Below, in pieces: positions 52,199-62,953 of a stretch of 64,000 bases of DNA (position 1 is its first letter; each line of letters starts with the position of its first letter). Position numbers and translations under genes: made by a program. Under the pieces are notes generated by a model. That model worked only from the letters and a program-made list of their open reading frames with translations. It was not told the DNA's origin and ran no database searches. This DNA is from Yoonia vestfoldensis. GTDB taxonomy: Bacteria > Pseudomonadota > Alphaproteobacteria > Rhodobacterales > Rhodobacteraceae. Location: positions 2,356,001-2,420,000 of the forward strand of contig NZ_CP021431.1 in NCBI RefSeq assembly GCF_002158905.1, given 5' to 3'.

Positions 52199-52695
52199 AG
52201 TATTAATCGCACCTTCTATATTGATGAATTATACCCGCACAGACGAATCCGCGCATAACACACAATAGGTATTTGCGATATTTGTAAGCAAACATAAATA
52301 AAGTTATTAGTAGGCAAAAAGTAATTATAAAAATGTAACCAATGTGGATCAATTGATCATTATTCTATCTTTCGATATTTAATAGTGCTTTTATTTAATT
52401 CGCAGCGTGAAAAAATTATATTCACTTCACTCTCATCAGGATGCATTCACTGCTCCTGCGTGCATGCAATCGCTCGCCTTTGCCTTGCGAAAGATCAGCT
52501 ATTGATTGCCCCCAAGCAGCACATAGGCCCGCGTTTCAACGGCATGCCCCATCGGCCAGCGCCCCGGCAAGGTCGCTGATGCCGTCTCCCAAATCATGCC
52601 CGCAAACTGCCTAATCAGCGCCGGGCGCGGAGGCTGTGGCTATTTCGATAGTCTGAATGCAAGCCCTGCCGACGCCCTGGGGCGCCGGATATAGG
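52199..52695. promoter_or_regulatory. AT-rich upstream region of the T1SS operon
   Basis: About 500 bases without a supported gene. The part next to the operon (52200-52400) is markedly AT-rich with many AATTAT/TAAATA words, as expected for a promoter with regulator sites. The right part (52540-52690) returns to chromosomal composition. Confidence 0.5.
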
Positions 52696-52887
52696 TCAGG
52701 ACGATGGGTCTTTGCCGGCCCTGGCTTCACTTTCGTGGCGAGCTTTGCGCAGGCGCGCCATCTTGTCCTCGCGCTGCTTTGCTTCGGCATCCTTGATTTG
52801 TTTGACGACGCGGGTGGTTTTGTCCATCGTGGTTTCCGACTTGGTTTGGGCCGTCGTGAAACCGCTTAAATTCATGTTCTTGGCCAT
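52696..52887 (-). CDS. Small basic conserved protein
   Basis: A 63-residue protein MAKNMNLSGFTTAQTKSETT followed by a charged helix (KTTRVVKQIKDAEAKQREDK). GAAGGAGACG precedes the ATG. Not recognised. It probably belongs to the ordinary chromosome. Confidence 0.65.
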   Translation of the reverse strand: MAKNMNLSGFTTAQTKSETTMDKTTRVVKQIKDAEAKQREDKMARLRKARHESEARAGKDPSS

Positions 52888-53088
52888 GGCGTTCGTCTCC
52901 TTCAAATAACTTCGGGATCGTGCTGAATACGCGTCAACTGATGGGATCTTGGGTGGCGCGGGCCGCCTGCGCCGCCGCGCGCAGGCACCTGCGCAAAGGC
53001 AAAAGCGCCTATTTGACGGCTGATAGCCCAATGGCCTGTCGTTGTCCAATTGCGCGGCGGGGCATGCATGGTTTGAACCGGCCCGATT

Positions 53089-55470
53089 TTGGTGGCATCT
53101 GTGCAAGCAAGGCTTACGGACCACAGGAAAGATCGGAATTTGCGCGCAACACTTGGTCTTTATCCGCCGCACAGCAGGCTGGCGGAAAGCATCCTGGCAG
53201 GGGCGGACCCTTTGGTGCTGATCTCGGCGCTGCCGGGCACCGGGCGATCAACGCTTTTGGCCCGGATCGCAGAATTATCCGGCGCGCAAGTCGTCACCGC
53301 GCCATGCGATGTGCCGCCGGGGGCAAGGCTCGGTCTGATCGACCTGCCCGCAGGGGCGCATTTTGCATTGCCGTCCGGGCAGACCCGGATCATCATCAGC
53401 GCCGCGCCACAGCAGATCACGGATTTCGCCAGGCTGCGGCTTTACGGTGATCTGCGCATTGTCGGCAATGCCGATCTGTTTCTGGCAGCAGGTGATGATC
53501 CCAGCTTTCACCAAAGCGGCGGCTGGCCGGCACTATCCGCCTTTTTCAGCCGCGAAATGCCAAGCTCTGCGGCACAGTCGATCCCCACCGCCTATCTGCG
53601 TGATACGGTGCTGGACAGGATAGATGGCGGCACGGTCGCGGTGCTGCATGCGCTGGCGCTGTCGCGGCGCGGGCTAGACGCGGCCCCGCTGGATTCCGAT
53701 GCCTGCGCGGCGCTGCATTGGCTGCAACCGCTTGTGGTGCAAAATAGCGACCGCTGGACCTATCGCACCCCGGCACTAGGGCAGATGTTCCGCGATGCCA
53801 TGGCCGAGATCGCGGTCGAAACACGCACCAGCCGCCTGTTAGAGGCAGCGGGCGAACCCGGCGTCGCGATCCGTTCGGCATTGGCGGCGGGGCACCGGCG
53901 GCGGGCGCTGGCGATCCTGGAACGCGGCGGCGGCGTCATGCTGGGCCACATGGAAGGCCCGGCCGAGGCGCGCGCCGTGCTGGATGCTTTCGGGCAGGAT
54001 CCCGATCCATCGGTGCTGGCGTTGCGCGTCATGGTCGCGTTGAAAAGCGGCCAAGCCAGCCATGCCGCCTTGTTGCTGGATGCGGCGGAACAGACGATCC
54101 TGAATCCAGCGGCAGCGCCTGACCGCGCCGCATTGCTGTCCCGGCAGAATATCCCGCCGGAATTGCGCATGGTCCGCCTGCTGCTGGGCGTTTACAGCGA
54201 CAAGCCGGTCAGCGCCAATTTCTATGGGGAATTCGCCGCCCTGCTGGCAGAGGCCCCGCCCGAAAACCATCTGTTGCGCGGCTCGGTCTATAATGTGGCG
54301 CTGGATGAACAGATCCGCAGTGGCCGCATGGGTGAGGCGATTGCAACAGGCGAACGCGCTTTGGCGCATTACGATGCAGCGGGCGCGCCCTATCTGGCAT
54401 TCTATATCCATGTCCATCTTGCGCTGATGCATCTGATGGCGGGCGCACCAAATGACGCCGCACCACGGCTGGCATTGGCGCGGCAGAAACTGGGGAATAC
54501 CGCGTTCGAGACGCCGCAGGACGATCTGTTTCTGGAATTGCTGGATGCACAGGTCGCCTATGAACAGGGCCGCCCGGAAAAGATGGCGCGCTTTGCCGAA
54601 ACCGCATTCGAACGCTTTGCATATGGTGAATTATGGCCGACCATCGCCGCACAGGCGCTGGCCTTTGGCGCGGAATCCCTGCTGCAATTGCGCGGCGCCG
54701 CGGCAGCGCTGCAATATATCGACAGCTGGCGGGTGCAGATGTGGCGCACAAGACGGTTTCGCCTGCTGGTCGCACAACGCGAAGTGCTGATCCTGCAATC
54801 CGCCAACCGCTGGCGCGAGGCCCGCACCCAGCTTGAAACCATGGCAACACGCATCGGTCATATCTGGATCGAAAGCGCTGGCGAGAACCTGACCGATCTG
54901 CGCGATGCCGAGGATCTGACGCAGGCCCTGATCTGGCTGCGCCAAAAGCTGCTGGAACGTCCGCGCGATACCCTGCTTGGCGATCAATTGGCGATGCTGG
55001 CGGCCAATCCGCATCTGTCCTGGCGGCAACGGCAATGTCTGGCGATCTGGCAGGCCTGGTCTGCGCGCCGACGCGGCAAGATCGGCGAGGCGCGCCGCCT
55101 GCTGGCGCATGTGCTTGATACGACGGCGGCACGCTCTTGCCGCGCGCCGGTGTTGGAGGAACGCCAGCTTGTCGTCGCCATGCTGGATGATCCGCGCATG
55201 GCAGGCGGCCCGATGGAAAACAGGCCAGTGCCGCGCGACCTGCGGCGCGGGGCGCTGGATGTGGCGGTCACCGGGCTTTTATCGCGGCAGGAATTGCGCG
55301 CGCTTTTGTTGCTGTCGGAAGGCTGTTCAAACAAGGAACTGGCCCGCGAAATGCGTGTCAGCCTGCCTACGATCAAATTTCACCTGCGCAACCTTTACGC
55401 CAAATTGGGCGCGGCGGACCGGCGGCAGGCGATTGACATCGCGCGCAGCCGCCACATCCTGAAAACCTAA
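53089..55470 (+). CDS. MalT-like LuxR-family transcriptional regulator
   Basis: A 793-residue regulator: Walker A SALPGTGRSTLLARI (47-61), an ATPase-like region, a long helical TPR-like middle, and a C-terminal LuxR HTH (LSRQELRALLLLSEGCSNKE and VSLPTIKFHLRNLYAKLGA, about 725-780). It uses GTG as start. It lies 98 bases upstream of, and in the same direction as, a transporter/hydantoinase-like operon that it may activate in response to a ligand. Confidence 0.88.
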   Translation: MVASVQARLTDHRKDRNLRATLGLYPPHSRLAESILAGADPLVLISALPGTGRSTLLARIAELSGAQVVTAPCDVPPGARLGLIDLPAGAHFALPSGQTRIIISAAPQQITDFARLRLYGDLRIVGNADLFLAAGDDPSFHQSGGWPALSAFFSREMPSSAAQSIPTAYLRDTVLDRIDGGTVAVLHALALSRRGLDAAPLDSDACAALHWLQPLVVQNSDRWTYRTPALGQMFRDAMAEIAVETRTSRLLEAAGEPGVAIRSALAAGHRRRALAILERGGGVMLGHMEGPAEARAVLDAFGQDPDPSVLALRVMVALKSGQASHAALLLDAAEQTILNPAAAPDRAALLSRQNIPPELRMVRLLLGVYSDKPVSANFYGEFAALLAEAPPENHLLRGSVYNVALDEQIRSGRMGEAIATGERALAHYDAAGAPYLAFYIHVHLALMHLMAGAPNDAAPRLALARQKLGNTAFETPQDDLFLELLDAQVAYEQGRPEKMARFAETAFERFAYGELWPTIAAQALAFGAESLLQLRGAAAALQYIDSWRVQMWRTRRFRLLVAQREVLILQSANRWREARTQLETMATRIGHIWIESAGENLTDLRDAEDLTQALIWLRQKLLERPRDTLLGDQLAMLAANPHLSWRQRQCLAIWQAWSARRRGKIGEARRLLAHVLDTTAARSCRAPVLEERQLVVAMLDDPRMAGGPMENRPVPRDLRRGALDVAVTGLLSRQELRALLLLSEGCSNKELAREMRVSLPTIKFHLRNLYAKLGAADRRQAIDIARSRHILKT

Positions 55471-55568
55471 ACCTATCCCTAAAGCACAAAAACCTATCCC
55501 TCGGACCGCTGGATCATCAGGGCCCGCCCCCGCAAGCTGCCGGCAATTGGACACCTGCCGGAGCGACC

Positions 55569-56597
55569 ATGCCACCCAGCTTTGCCGAATTCATCCTCAG
55601 GCGGATTGCCGGTTTACTTGCCGTGCTACTGGTCTTGTCGATGATGATCTTCGTCCTGGCGCGCGTGGTGCCCGGCGATCCGGCGCGCATGGCGCTGGGG
55701 CCTGCGGCCAGTGCCGCACAGATTGACGCGATGCGCGCGCAGATGGGTTTGGATGATCCGCTGCCCCTGCAATATGTCAATTTCCTTGGCGGCGCGGTCC
55801 AGGGCGATTTCGGGCTGTCGCTGATTTCCGGCCGCCCCGTCGCCGCCGAGGTGATGGGCCTGCTGCCCGCCACGCTGGAACTGGTACTGGCGACCCTGGT
55901 CCTGATGCTGGTGCTGGGCGTGCCGCTGGGGGTCTTGTCGGCGCGCTATCAGAACACTTGGGGCGATACATTGCTGCGGCTGTTTTCGCTGGTCGGCGTG
56001 ACGATGCCTGCGTTTCTGGCCGCGATCCTGCTGCAATTATGTGCCGCCTATTATCTGAATGACTGGCCGATCCTGGGGCGCATAGAGCGCGGGATCGGCG
56101 CGCCTGACGGCCCCACCGGCCTGCTGACGATCGACGGCCTGCTGACCGGACGGCTGGATGTGACGCTCAGCGCATTGCAACATCTGGCATTCCCCGCCAT
56201 CGCCCTGTCGCTATCGGGGATCGCACAGATCATGCGGATCACACGCTCTGCGATGATCGAGAACCAGCGCCGCGATCATGTCCAGACCCTGCGCAGTTTC
56301 GGCGTGCCGGGGCGTGTCGTGACCTTCCGCTATTTGCTGAAACTATCCTCGGTCGCGCCGCTGACCATCATGGGGTTGGAATTCGCCTCGTTGATCGGCA
56401 ATGCCTTCGTCGTCGAGATGGTCTTTGCCTGGGGTGGCTTTGCGTCACATGGATTGGAATCGATCCTGCAAAAAGATCTCAATTCCGTGATGGCGGTCGT
56501 CATGCTGTCGGGGCTGTTCTTTGTCGTGGCGAACCTGGTGATTGATATCATCGTCGGCCTGATCGACCCCCGTATCCGTATGAAAGAGGGTCGCTGA
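55569..56597 (+). CDS. Peptide/small-molecule ABC permease (DppB/OppB type)
   Basis: A 342-residue permease: N-terminal helix (IAGLLAVLLVLSMMIFVLAR), the DppB signature (VVPGDPARMALGP), six membrane segments, and the EAA loop (RSAMIENQRRDHVQTLRSFG). First gene of an operon overlapping the next by a base or more. Confidence 0.93.
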   Translation: MPPSFAEFILRRIAGLLAVLLVLSMMIFVLARVVPGDPARMALGPAASAAQIDAMRAQMGLDDPLPLQYVNFLGGAVQGDFGLSLISGRPVAAEVMGLLPATLELVLATLVLMLVLGVPLGVLSARYQNTWGDTLLRLFSLVGVTMPAFLAAILLQLCAAYYLNDWPILGRIERGIGAPDGPTGLLTIDGLLTGRLDVTLSALQHLAFPAIALSLSGIAQIMRITRSAMIENQRRDHVQTLRSFGVPGRVVTFRYLLKLSSVAPLTIMGLEFASLIGNAFVVEMVFAWGGFASHGLESILQKDLNSVMAVVMLSGLFFVVANLVIDIIVGLIDPRIRMKEGR

Positions 56598-57469
56598 TGC
56601 CCACCCAAGACGCGCCAAACGTAATCCTGACCGCGCGCCGCATGGCCTGGCTGCGGTTCCGGTCCAACCCGGTGGCGATCATCGGCGCGCTGATGGTGCT
56701 GTCAGTGCTGATCTGTGTGGCCTTTGCCCCCTGGATCGCCCCCTATCCCGACCATAGCGGCAATGTGCTGGATTTCAGCAACCGGCACGTTGCACCAAAC
56801 GCCGATCATTGGCTGGGCACCGATAAGGTGGGCCGCGATATCCTGACGCGGGTGATCTATGGCTTTCGGGTGTCGCTATTGCTGGTCGTGGGCGTCTTGG
56901 GCGTCGCGGTGCCGGTCGGGGCGGCTTTGGGCCTGGCTGCGGGCTATTTCGGGGGCCGGGCCGAATTTGTCATCACCGGTTTTACAAATGTCATGCTGGC
57001 AATCCCGCCCCTGGTCATGGCTTTGGCGGTTGGCAATATCCTGAACCCCAATCTGATCAATGCGATGATCGCCATCGCGCTGCTGTGGTGGACCTGGCAT
57101 GCGCGGCTGGTCTACCGCGTCGCCAAATCCGTCGCCGCCGAGGATTACATCGAGGCCACCCGTCTGGCAGGTGCATCGCATTGGCATATCCTGACCCGCG
57201 AAATCCTGCCCAATTGCATCGCGGTCATTTCGGTCAAGACGACGCTGGATGCGGCTTTCATCATCCTGTTCGGCGCAACCCTGTCCTTTCTGGGTCTGGG
57301 TGTGCGCCCGCCAACCCCGGACCTGGGGTCTATGGTCGCCGATGGCCGCCAATTCCTGCCCGAACTCTGGTGGGGGGTGTTGGGGCCTGCATTGGGGATC
57401 TTTTACGTCACGCTGGGTTTCAACCTGCTGGGCGACGGGCTGCGCGACATGTTCGATGTAGAGGTCTAG
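56597..57469 (+). CDS. ABC permease (DppC/OppC type)
   Basis: A 290-residue permease with the OppC N-terminal helix, HWLGTDKVGRDILTRVIYG, and the EAA loop (AEDYIEATRLAGASHWHI). Forms a heterodimer with the preceding protein. Confidence 0.93.
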   Translation: MPTQDAPNVILTARRMAWLRFRSNPVAIIGALMVLSVLICVAFAPWIAPYPDHSGNVLDFSNRHVAPNADHWLGTDKVGRDILTRVIYGFRVSLLLVVGVLGVAVPVGAALGLAAGYFGGRAEFVITGFTNVMLAIPPLVMALAVGNILNPNLINAMIAIALLWWTWHARLVYRVAKSVAAEDYIEATRLAGASHWHILTREILPNCIAVISVKTTLDAAFIILFGATLSFLGLGVRPPTPDLGSMVADGRQFLPELWWGVLGPALGIFYVTLGFNLLGDGLRDMFDVEV

Positions 57470-57472
57470 GCG

Positions 57473-59149
57473 ATGGCATTGCTTGATATTCAGAACCTCA
57501 ACCTGTCCTTTACCAGCTATGGCCAGCGCAGCCATGCGCTGCGTGATGTCTCGCTGAAGATCGAACCGGGCCAGCGTGTCGCGCTGATCGGCGAAACCGG
57601 CTCTGGCAAATCGGTGACGTCAAAGGCGATCCTTGACACCCTGCCCCGCAATGCCGCGGTGGAAAGCGGCAAGATCCTGTGGCACGGCAAGGACCTGTTG
57701 CTGCAAAGCAGTGCCACCCGCGAGGCTCTGAAGGGCGTCGAGATGTCGGTGGTGATGCAGGACCCTTTATCCTCGTTCAACCCGGTGTTTTCCATCGGCA
57801 CCCATCTGGAGGATGTGCTTTACTGGGCGGACCGGCGCAAAGGCCAGGGTCGCAGCCGGGCCGCCCGGCGCGATCATATCCGGCAAGTGCTGCGCAAGGT
57901 GCAGCTTGCGGACCCCGACCGCGTGATGCGCGCCTATCCATCGCAGCTGTCGGGCGGCATGCGCCAGCGGGTGCTGATCGCGCTGGCGCTGATGAACCGC
58001 CCCGCCTTGCTGATCGCCGATGAACCGGGCACCGCGCTGGATGTGACAACACAGGATGAAATCCTCAAACTGCTGAATGCGCTGGTGGTCGAGGATGGGC
58101 TATCGCTGCTGATGATCACCCATAATCTGGGCGTGGTGCGGATGACCGCCGACCAGGTCTATGTGATGCATAAAGGCGAGATCGTCGAAAACGCGCCGCT
58201 GAAACAGCTCTTTGCAACACCGCGCACCGATTACGCCAAAGAGCTGATCGCCGCGATCCCGCCGCTTTATGGGCCGCAGGTCAAGGACCAGCCAGCCACC
58301 CCGCAACAGACGCTGGTCAAGCTCGAAGACGTCGGCAAGGATTTCATCGAAAAGCGCCTGCTGCGCGCGCCCGTGGTCAATAGTGCCGTCAAAGGCGTGG
58401 ATATCGAGATCGCCAAAGGCGAGATTTTCGGGCTGGCCGGCGAAAGCGGATCGGGCAAAACCACCGTCGCGCGGATGATCATGGGGATCATGCGCCCCAC
58501 CTCGGGCCGGGTGATCCTTGATGGGCAGCCGCTGACCGACCGGCTGGATGGGCGCGCGGACCGGGGTTTGGCGCAGATCGTCTATCAGAACCCCGGCACC
58601 TCGTTGAACCCCAAGCGCACGGTGGGCCAGACCTTGCAGGTGCCGTTCGACTTTTCGCAGACACCCAGATCGCAGCATCCCCGCCAGATCGCAGCCTTGC
58701 TGGACCGTGTCGGGCTGGGCGCGGATTATGTCAGCCGCTATCCGCATGAATTATCGGGCGGACAAAAACAGCGCGTGGCAATTGCCCGTGCGCTGGCCGC
58801 CAATCCGCGCCTCTTGGTGCTGGATGAACCGACATCCGCGCTGGATGTTTCCGTGCAGAAAAAGGTCATCGCCCTGCTGGAAGAGCTGCGCGATGAACTG
58901 GGTCTGACCTATCTGTTCATCAGCCATGATCTGTCGCTGATGCGTAATTTCTGTTCACGCATCGCGATCATGCTGCGTGGGCAGGTCGTCGAACAGGGCA
59001 CGCCGGCAGAGGTCTTTGCAAACCCCAGCCACCCCTACACCCGCGCCCTTATTTCCGCGATTCCCGTCATCACCGACGCAGAGGAAGCGCAGAAACCCAA
59101 AGTCACCGATGAAGAGCGATCAAAATTTCTCGTGTCCTCGGCGGCATGA
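57473..59149 (+). CDS. Fused double ATPase of the peptide-type transporter
   Basis: A 558-residue fusion of two oligopeptide-type ATPases (DppD plus DppF). First Walker A GETGSGKSVTSKA, LSGGMRQR, LLIADEPGTALD; second Walker A GESGSGKTTVARM, LSGGQKQRVAIA, LLVLDEPTSALD. One chain powers both permeases. Confidence 0.94.
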   Translation: MALLDIQNLNLSFTSYGQRSHALRDVSLKIEPGQRVALIGETGSGKSVTSKAILDTLPRNAAVESGKILWHGKDLLLQSSATREALKGVEMSVVMQDPLSSFNPVFSIGTHLEDVLYWADRRKGQGRSRAARRDHIRQVLRKVQLADPDRVMRAYPSQLSGGMRQRVLIALALMNRPALLIADEPGTALDVTTQDEILKLLNALVVEDGLSLLMITHNLGVVRMTADQVYVMHKGEIVENAPLKQLFATPRTDYAKELIAAIPPLYGPQVKDQPATPQQTLVKLEDVGKDFIEKRLLRAPVVNSAVKGVDIEIAKGEIFGLAGESGSGKTTVARMIMGIMRPTSGRVILDGQPLTDRLDGRADRGLAQIVYQNPGTSLNPKRTVGQTLQVPFDFSQTPRSQHPRQIAALLDRVGLGADYVSRYPHELSGGQKQRVAIARALAANPRLLVLDEPTSALDVSVQKKVIALLEELRDELGLTYLFISHDLSLMRNFCSRIAIMLRGQVVEQGTPAEVFANPSHPYTRALISAIPVITDAEEAQKPKVTDEERSKFLVSSAA

Positions 59150-59167
59150 GCAAGAAGGAGAAGAAGA

Positions 59168-60724
59168 ATGAGAATGAGACTGGGCATTGATGTCGGCGGC
59201 ACCAATACCGACGCGGTGATCCTTGATGGCCGCCGCGTGCTGGCAGGCGTCAAGCGCATGACAACCGAAGACGTCATGACCGGCATCAGCGACGCATTGG
59301 AAGCCGTGATCGCGCAGGCAGGTGTGGCGCGCGATGCCATCGACGTGACCATGATCGGCACGACGCATTTCACCAATGCCGTGGTGGAACGCCGCGCGCT
59401 GGACCCGGTCGCCGCGATCCGGCTGGGCCTGCCCGCCACCGCCTGCCTGCCGCCGATGGTGGACTGGCCCGCCGATCTGGTGGCAGAGGTCGGCGGCCAC
59501 CGTTACCTGCTGCATGGCGGCTATGAATTCGACGGGCGCGAAATCGCACCGCTGGACGAAGACGGCTTGCTAAGGGTGGCCGATGATATCAACGCCAAGG
59601 GCATCCGCGCGGCGGCGATCTCTTCGGTGTTCTCGCCGATCAACCGCGCCATGGAAGAGCGCGCCCGCGATATCCTGCAGGAACGCTGCCCCGGTCTGGC
59701 CGTCGTCATGTCGTCACAGATTGGCCGCATCGGCCTGCTGGAACGCGAAAGCGCCGCGATCATGAATGCCAGCCTGCTGACATTGTCGGATCAGACCGTC
59801 TCGGCCTTTGGGCGCGCCCTGTCAGAGGCCGGGCTGACCTGCCCGTTCTATGTCACCCAGAATGACGGCACCTTGATGGCGGCGGATATGGTGCGCCGGT
59901 TCCCGGTGCTGACCTTTGCCTCTGGCCCGACCAATTCGATGCGCGGGGCGGCCTTCCTCACCGGTCTGAAAGACGCCATCGTGATTGATATCGGCGGCAC
60001 CACAACCGATGTGGGCGCGCTGCAACACGGCTTTCCGCGCCAAGCCTCTAGCGTGGTCGATGTCGGGGGGGTGCGGACCAATTTCCGCATGCCAGATGTG
60101 TTTTCCATCGGGCTGGGCGGGGGCACCCGCGTCGATGGCACGGCCGAGACGCTGGTCGTCGGCCCGCGGTCTGTCGGCTATAGGCTGACAAAAGAGGCCT
60201 TGGTCTTTGGCGGAACGACCCTGACCTGCACCGATATCGCCGTCGCGGCGGGCACGGCCGATATCGGCGAGGCCAGCCTTGTCGCGGACCTTGATCCGGC
60301 GCTGGTGACTGCGGCCCGCGCCCGGATTGCCGAAATGCTGGAAACCGCCGTGGAACGCACCCGCATCAGCCCCGATCCAATGCCGGTGATCGCAGTGGGT
60401 GGCGGGTCGATCCTTGCGCCTGACACTATCGGTGGGCTGAAGGTGCTGCGGCCCGAAAACTTTGCCGTGGCCAATGCCGTGGGTGCAGCCATCGCGCAGA
60501 TTTCGGGCGAAGTGGACCGGATCTTCTCGCTCGAAGGGCGCACACGCGACGCCTGCCTTGCCGATGCAGAGGCAGAGGCCCGCGCCGCCGCTATCGCCGC
60601 AGGTGCGCGCGAAGACACGCTTGACGTGATCGAGCGCGAAGACGTGCCGCTGGCCTATCTGCCCGGCAATGCCACCCGCATTCACGTCAAAGTCGTCGGG
60701 GAAATGGGGGCGCTTGATGCTTGA
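59168..60724 (+). CDS. Hydantoinase/oxoprolinase family protein (HyuA-like)
   Basis: A 518-residue protein of the hydantoinase A/oxoprolinase actin-like ATPase fold: LGIDVGGTNTDAVILDGRRV, TTHFTNAVVERR, FASGPTNSMRGAAFL, VIDIGGTTTDVGAL. It is shorter than the usual ~690 residues, lacking the C-terminal domain. AAGGAG precedes the first ATG. The family hydrolyses cyclic amides using ATP. With the transporter it suggests uptake and opening of a hydantoin- or oxoproline-like compound (inference). Confidence 0.9.
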   Translation: MRMRLGIDVGGTNTDAVILDGRRVLAGVKRMTTEDVMTGISDALEAVIAQAGVARDAIDVTMIGTTHFTNAVVERRALDPVAAIRLGLPATACLPPMVDWPADLVAEVGGHRYLLHGGYEFDGREIAPLDEDGLLRVADDINAKGIRAAAISSVFSPINRAMEERARDILQERCPGLAVVMSSQIGRIGLLERESAAIMNASLLTLSDQTVSAFGRALSEAGLTCPFYVTQNDGTLMAADMVRRFPVLTFASGPTNSMRGAAFLTGLKDAIVIDIGGTTTDVGALQHGFPRQASSVVDVGGVRTNFRMPDVFSIGLGGGTRVDGTAETLVVGPRSVGYRLTKEALVFGGTTLTCTDIAVAAGTADIGEASLVADLDPALVTAARARIAEMLETAVERTRISPDPMPVIAVGGGSILAPDTIGGLKVLRPENFAVANAVGAAIAQISGEVDRIFSLEGRTRDACLADAEAEARAAAIAAGAREDTLDVIEREDVPLAYLPGNATRIHVKVVGEMGALDA

Positions 60725-61826
60725 TCATCCACGAAAAGGCCGCCTGCTGACCGAAGACGATATCATCGCATTGGAAATCGGCGCGGGTATCTTGGGCACC
60801 GGCGGCGGCGGCAATCCCTATATCGGCAAGCTGCGCGCGCGTGAAATGCTGCGCGCTGATTATGAAATGCGCCTGCTGTCACTGGATGATCTGGATGACG
60901 AGGCGCAGATCGTGGCCGTGGGCGGGATCGGCGCACCCTTGATTTCTTTTGAGCGGATCAAGGAAGGTCGCGAAGGGTTGCGCTGCCTGCGGGCGCTGGA
61001 ACACCGGCTGGGCTTTACCGCCGATGCCATCGGTTGCGAAGAAATCGGCGGCCAGAATGCAATGGAACCGCTTGTGGTCGGCGCCATGGCCGGGCTGCCG
61101 GTGGTAGATGGCGATGGGATGGGCCGCGCCTTTCCCGAAATGCAGATGACCACCTATTCGATCTACGGCCATCGCTCGACCCCATCCGTGATGTGCGATC
61201 CGCATGGCAATGTCGTCAGCTTTGATCATGCAATCACCGAAAAATGGCACGAAACCATGGCGCGGGCCTGCGTGATCGCCCAGGGCGGTGCCTCGGTGCT
61301 GGCCTCTGCGCCAATGTCGGGGGCGTTCATGAAACGCTATGCCATTCCGCATACCTATACCCAGGCGATCGGTCTGGGTCAGGCCGTGATCGACGCGCGC
61401 AAGACCCATGACGACCCGGTCGCGACGATCTGCGCACGCGAAGGCGGGCAGCATGTGTTTTCCGGCAAGATCACCGATCTGCAACGGCATTTCAAAGGTG
61501 GTTTCAACGTCGGAATAGCCCGGATCGAGGGGCTGGACGATTGCCGCGGCTCGCAGGGCGAGATCGTGATCCAGAACGAATTCCTGATCTTCCGCCGCGA
61601 TGGGGAAATGCAGGTCTGCGTGCCCGATCTGGTCGTGGTGCTGGAACTTGATACCGGCCTGCCGATCACCACCGAACTGCTGCGCTATGGCCAGCGGATC
61701 GCGGTGTTGGCCCTGCCTTGCCACCCGCTGCTGCGCAGCGACGAGGCCCTGAACGTGGTCGGGCCTGCGGCCTTTGGCCATCCTGATATCACCTACGCGC
61801 CGCTGGCGGAAAAGGGGGCAGCATGA
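60717..61826 (+). CDS. DUF917 family protein 1
   Basis: A 369-residue DUF917 protein: ILGTGGGGNPYIGKL, VVDGDGMGRAFPEMQMTTYS. Overlaps the HyuA-like stop by eight bases. The family is found with hydantoinase-like proteins; its reaction is unclear. Confidence 0.9.
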   Translation: MLDHPRKGRLLTEDDIIALEIGAGILGTGGGGNPYIGKLRAREMLRADYEMRLLSLDDLDDEAQIVAVGGIGAPLISFERIKEGREGLRCLRALEHRLGFTADAIGCEEIGGQNAMEPLVVGAMAGLPVVDGDGMGRAFPEMQMTTYSIYGHRSTPSVMCDPHGNVVSFDHAITEKWHETMARACVIAQGGASVLASAPMSGAFMKRYAIPHTYTQAIGLGQAVIDARKTHDDPVATICAREGGQHVFSGKITDLQRHFKGGFNVGIARIEGLDDCRGSQGEIVIQNEFLIFRRDGEMQVCVPDLVVVLELDTGLPITTELLRYGQRIAVLALPCHPLLRSDEALNVVGPAAFGHPDITYAPLAEKGAA

Positions 61827-62953
61827 CCCGTATCATCGGACCTGACGACATGGAAGCAATCTCGCTTGGCGGGGCCTTTCTGGGCACCGGCGGCGGCGGC
61901 GACCCGTATATCGGCAAGCTGATGGCCCGCGCGATGATGACAGACCACGGCCCGGTCAAGGTGGTTGCCGCCGCCGATGTGCCCGATGACGCGCTTTGCG
62001 TGCCGGTCTGCATGATGGGTGCGCCAACCGTGATGGTCGAAAAGCTGCCCAATGGCGACGAGGCCCTGGCCGCCCTGCGCGCGCTGGAGGCCTATCTGGG
62101 CCGCAAAGCCGATTTCCTGATCTGCATCGAGGCGGGCGGGTTGAATTCCACCATCCCCTTTGCGGTGGCGGCAGCGACGGGCCTGCCGCTGATCGATGGC
62201 GACGGTATGGGGCGCGCTTTCCCCGAATTGCAAATGGTCAGCCTGACCCTGCATGATATCTCGGCCACGCCGATGGTGATCGCCGATGACAAAGGCAATA
62301 CCGGCGTGCTGAACGCGGTATCCAATCAATGGACCGAACGGCTGGCCCGTGCGGCAACCGTCGAGATGGGCGGCGCAGCTTTGGTCGCTCTTTACCCGAT
62401 GTCGGGGCGTCAGATGAAACAAGGGCTGCTGCATGGCACGCTCAGCCTGATCCATGATATCGGCAAAACGATCCTGACTGAACGCGCCGCCAACCGGCAT
62501 CCGGCGGCCGCGCTGATCAAGATGCGCGGCGGGTTTGATCTGTGCACCGCGCGGGTGCTTGATATCGAACGCAAGACAACCGGCGGCTTTGCGCGTGGGC
62601 GCGCGCGGCTGCGTGGCATGGATGAGGATTCAGGCCGCGCATTCATCCTGTCCTTCCAGAACGAATTTCTGTGTCTGGAAGATGATGAGGGCCAGCCGCT
62701 TGCACTGACGCCGGATCTGATCTGCGCGCTGGATGCCGATGGCGGCCTGCCGGTCACGACCGAAAACCTACGCTTTGGTCTGGCCATCCGGCTGATCGGC
62801 CTGCCCGCCGATCCGCAATGGCGCAGCGACGGCGGGCTGGCCCTGGCCGGTCCAGCCTATTTTGGCTACCCGCATCCGTTTCAGCCGCTCGAAGACCTGG
62901 TGCGGGCAAGACGACCCAAGGACAAACCACGCAACATGGAGGTTACCAAATGA
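61823..62953 (+). CDS. DUF917 family protein 2
   Basis: A 376-residue paralogue of the preceding gene: FLGTGGGGDPYIGKLMARAM, LIDGDGMGRAFPELQMVSLT. ATGA overlap with its neighbours on both sides. Two DUF917 proteins probably form a heteromer. Confidence 0.9.
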   Translation: MTRIIGPDDMEAISLGGAFLGTGGGGDPYIGKLMARAMMTDHGPVKVVAAADVPDDALCVPVCMMGAPTVMVEKLPNGDEALAALRALEAYLGRKADFLICIEAGGLNSTIPFAVAAATGLPLIDGDGMGRAFPELQMVSLTLHDISATPMVIADDKGNTGVLNAVSNQWTERLARAATVEMGGAALVALYPMSGRQMKQGLLHGTLSLIHDIGKTILTERAANRHPAAALIKMRGGFDLCTARVLDIERKTTGGFARGRARLRGMDEDSGRAFILSFQNEFLCLEDDEGQPLALTPDLICALDADGGLPVTTENLRFGLAIRLIGLPADPQWRSDGGLALAGPAYFGYPHPFQPLEDLVRARRPKDKPRNMEVTK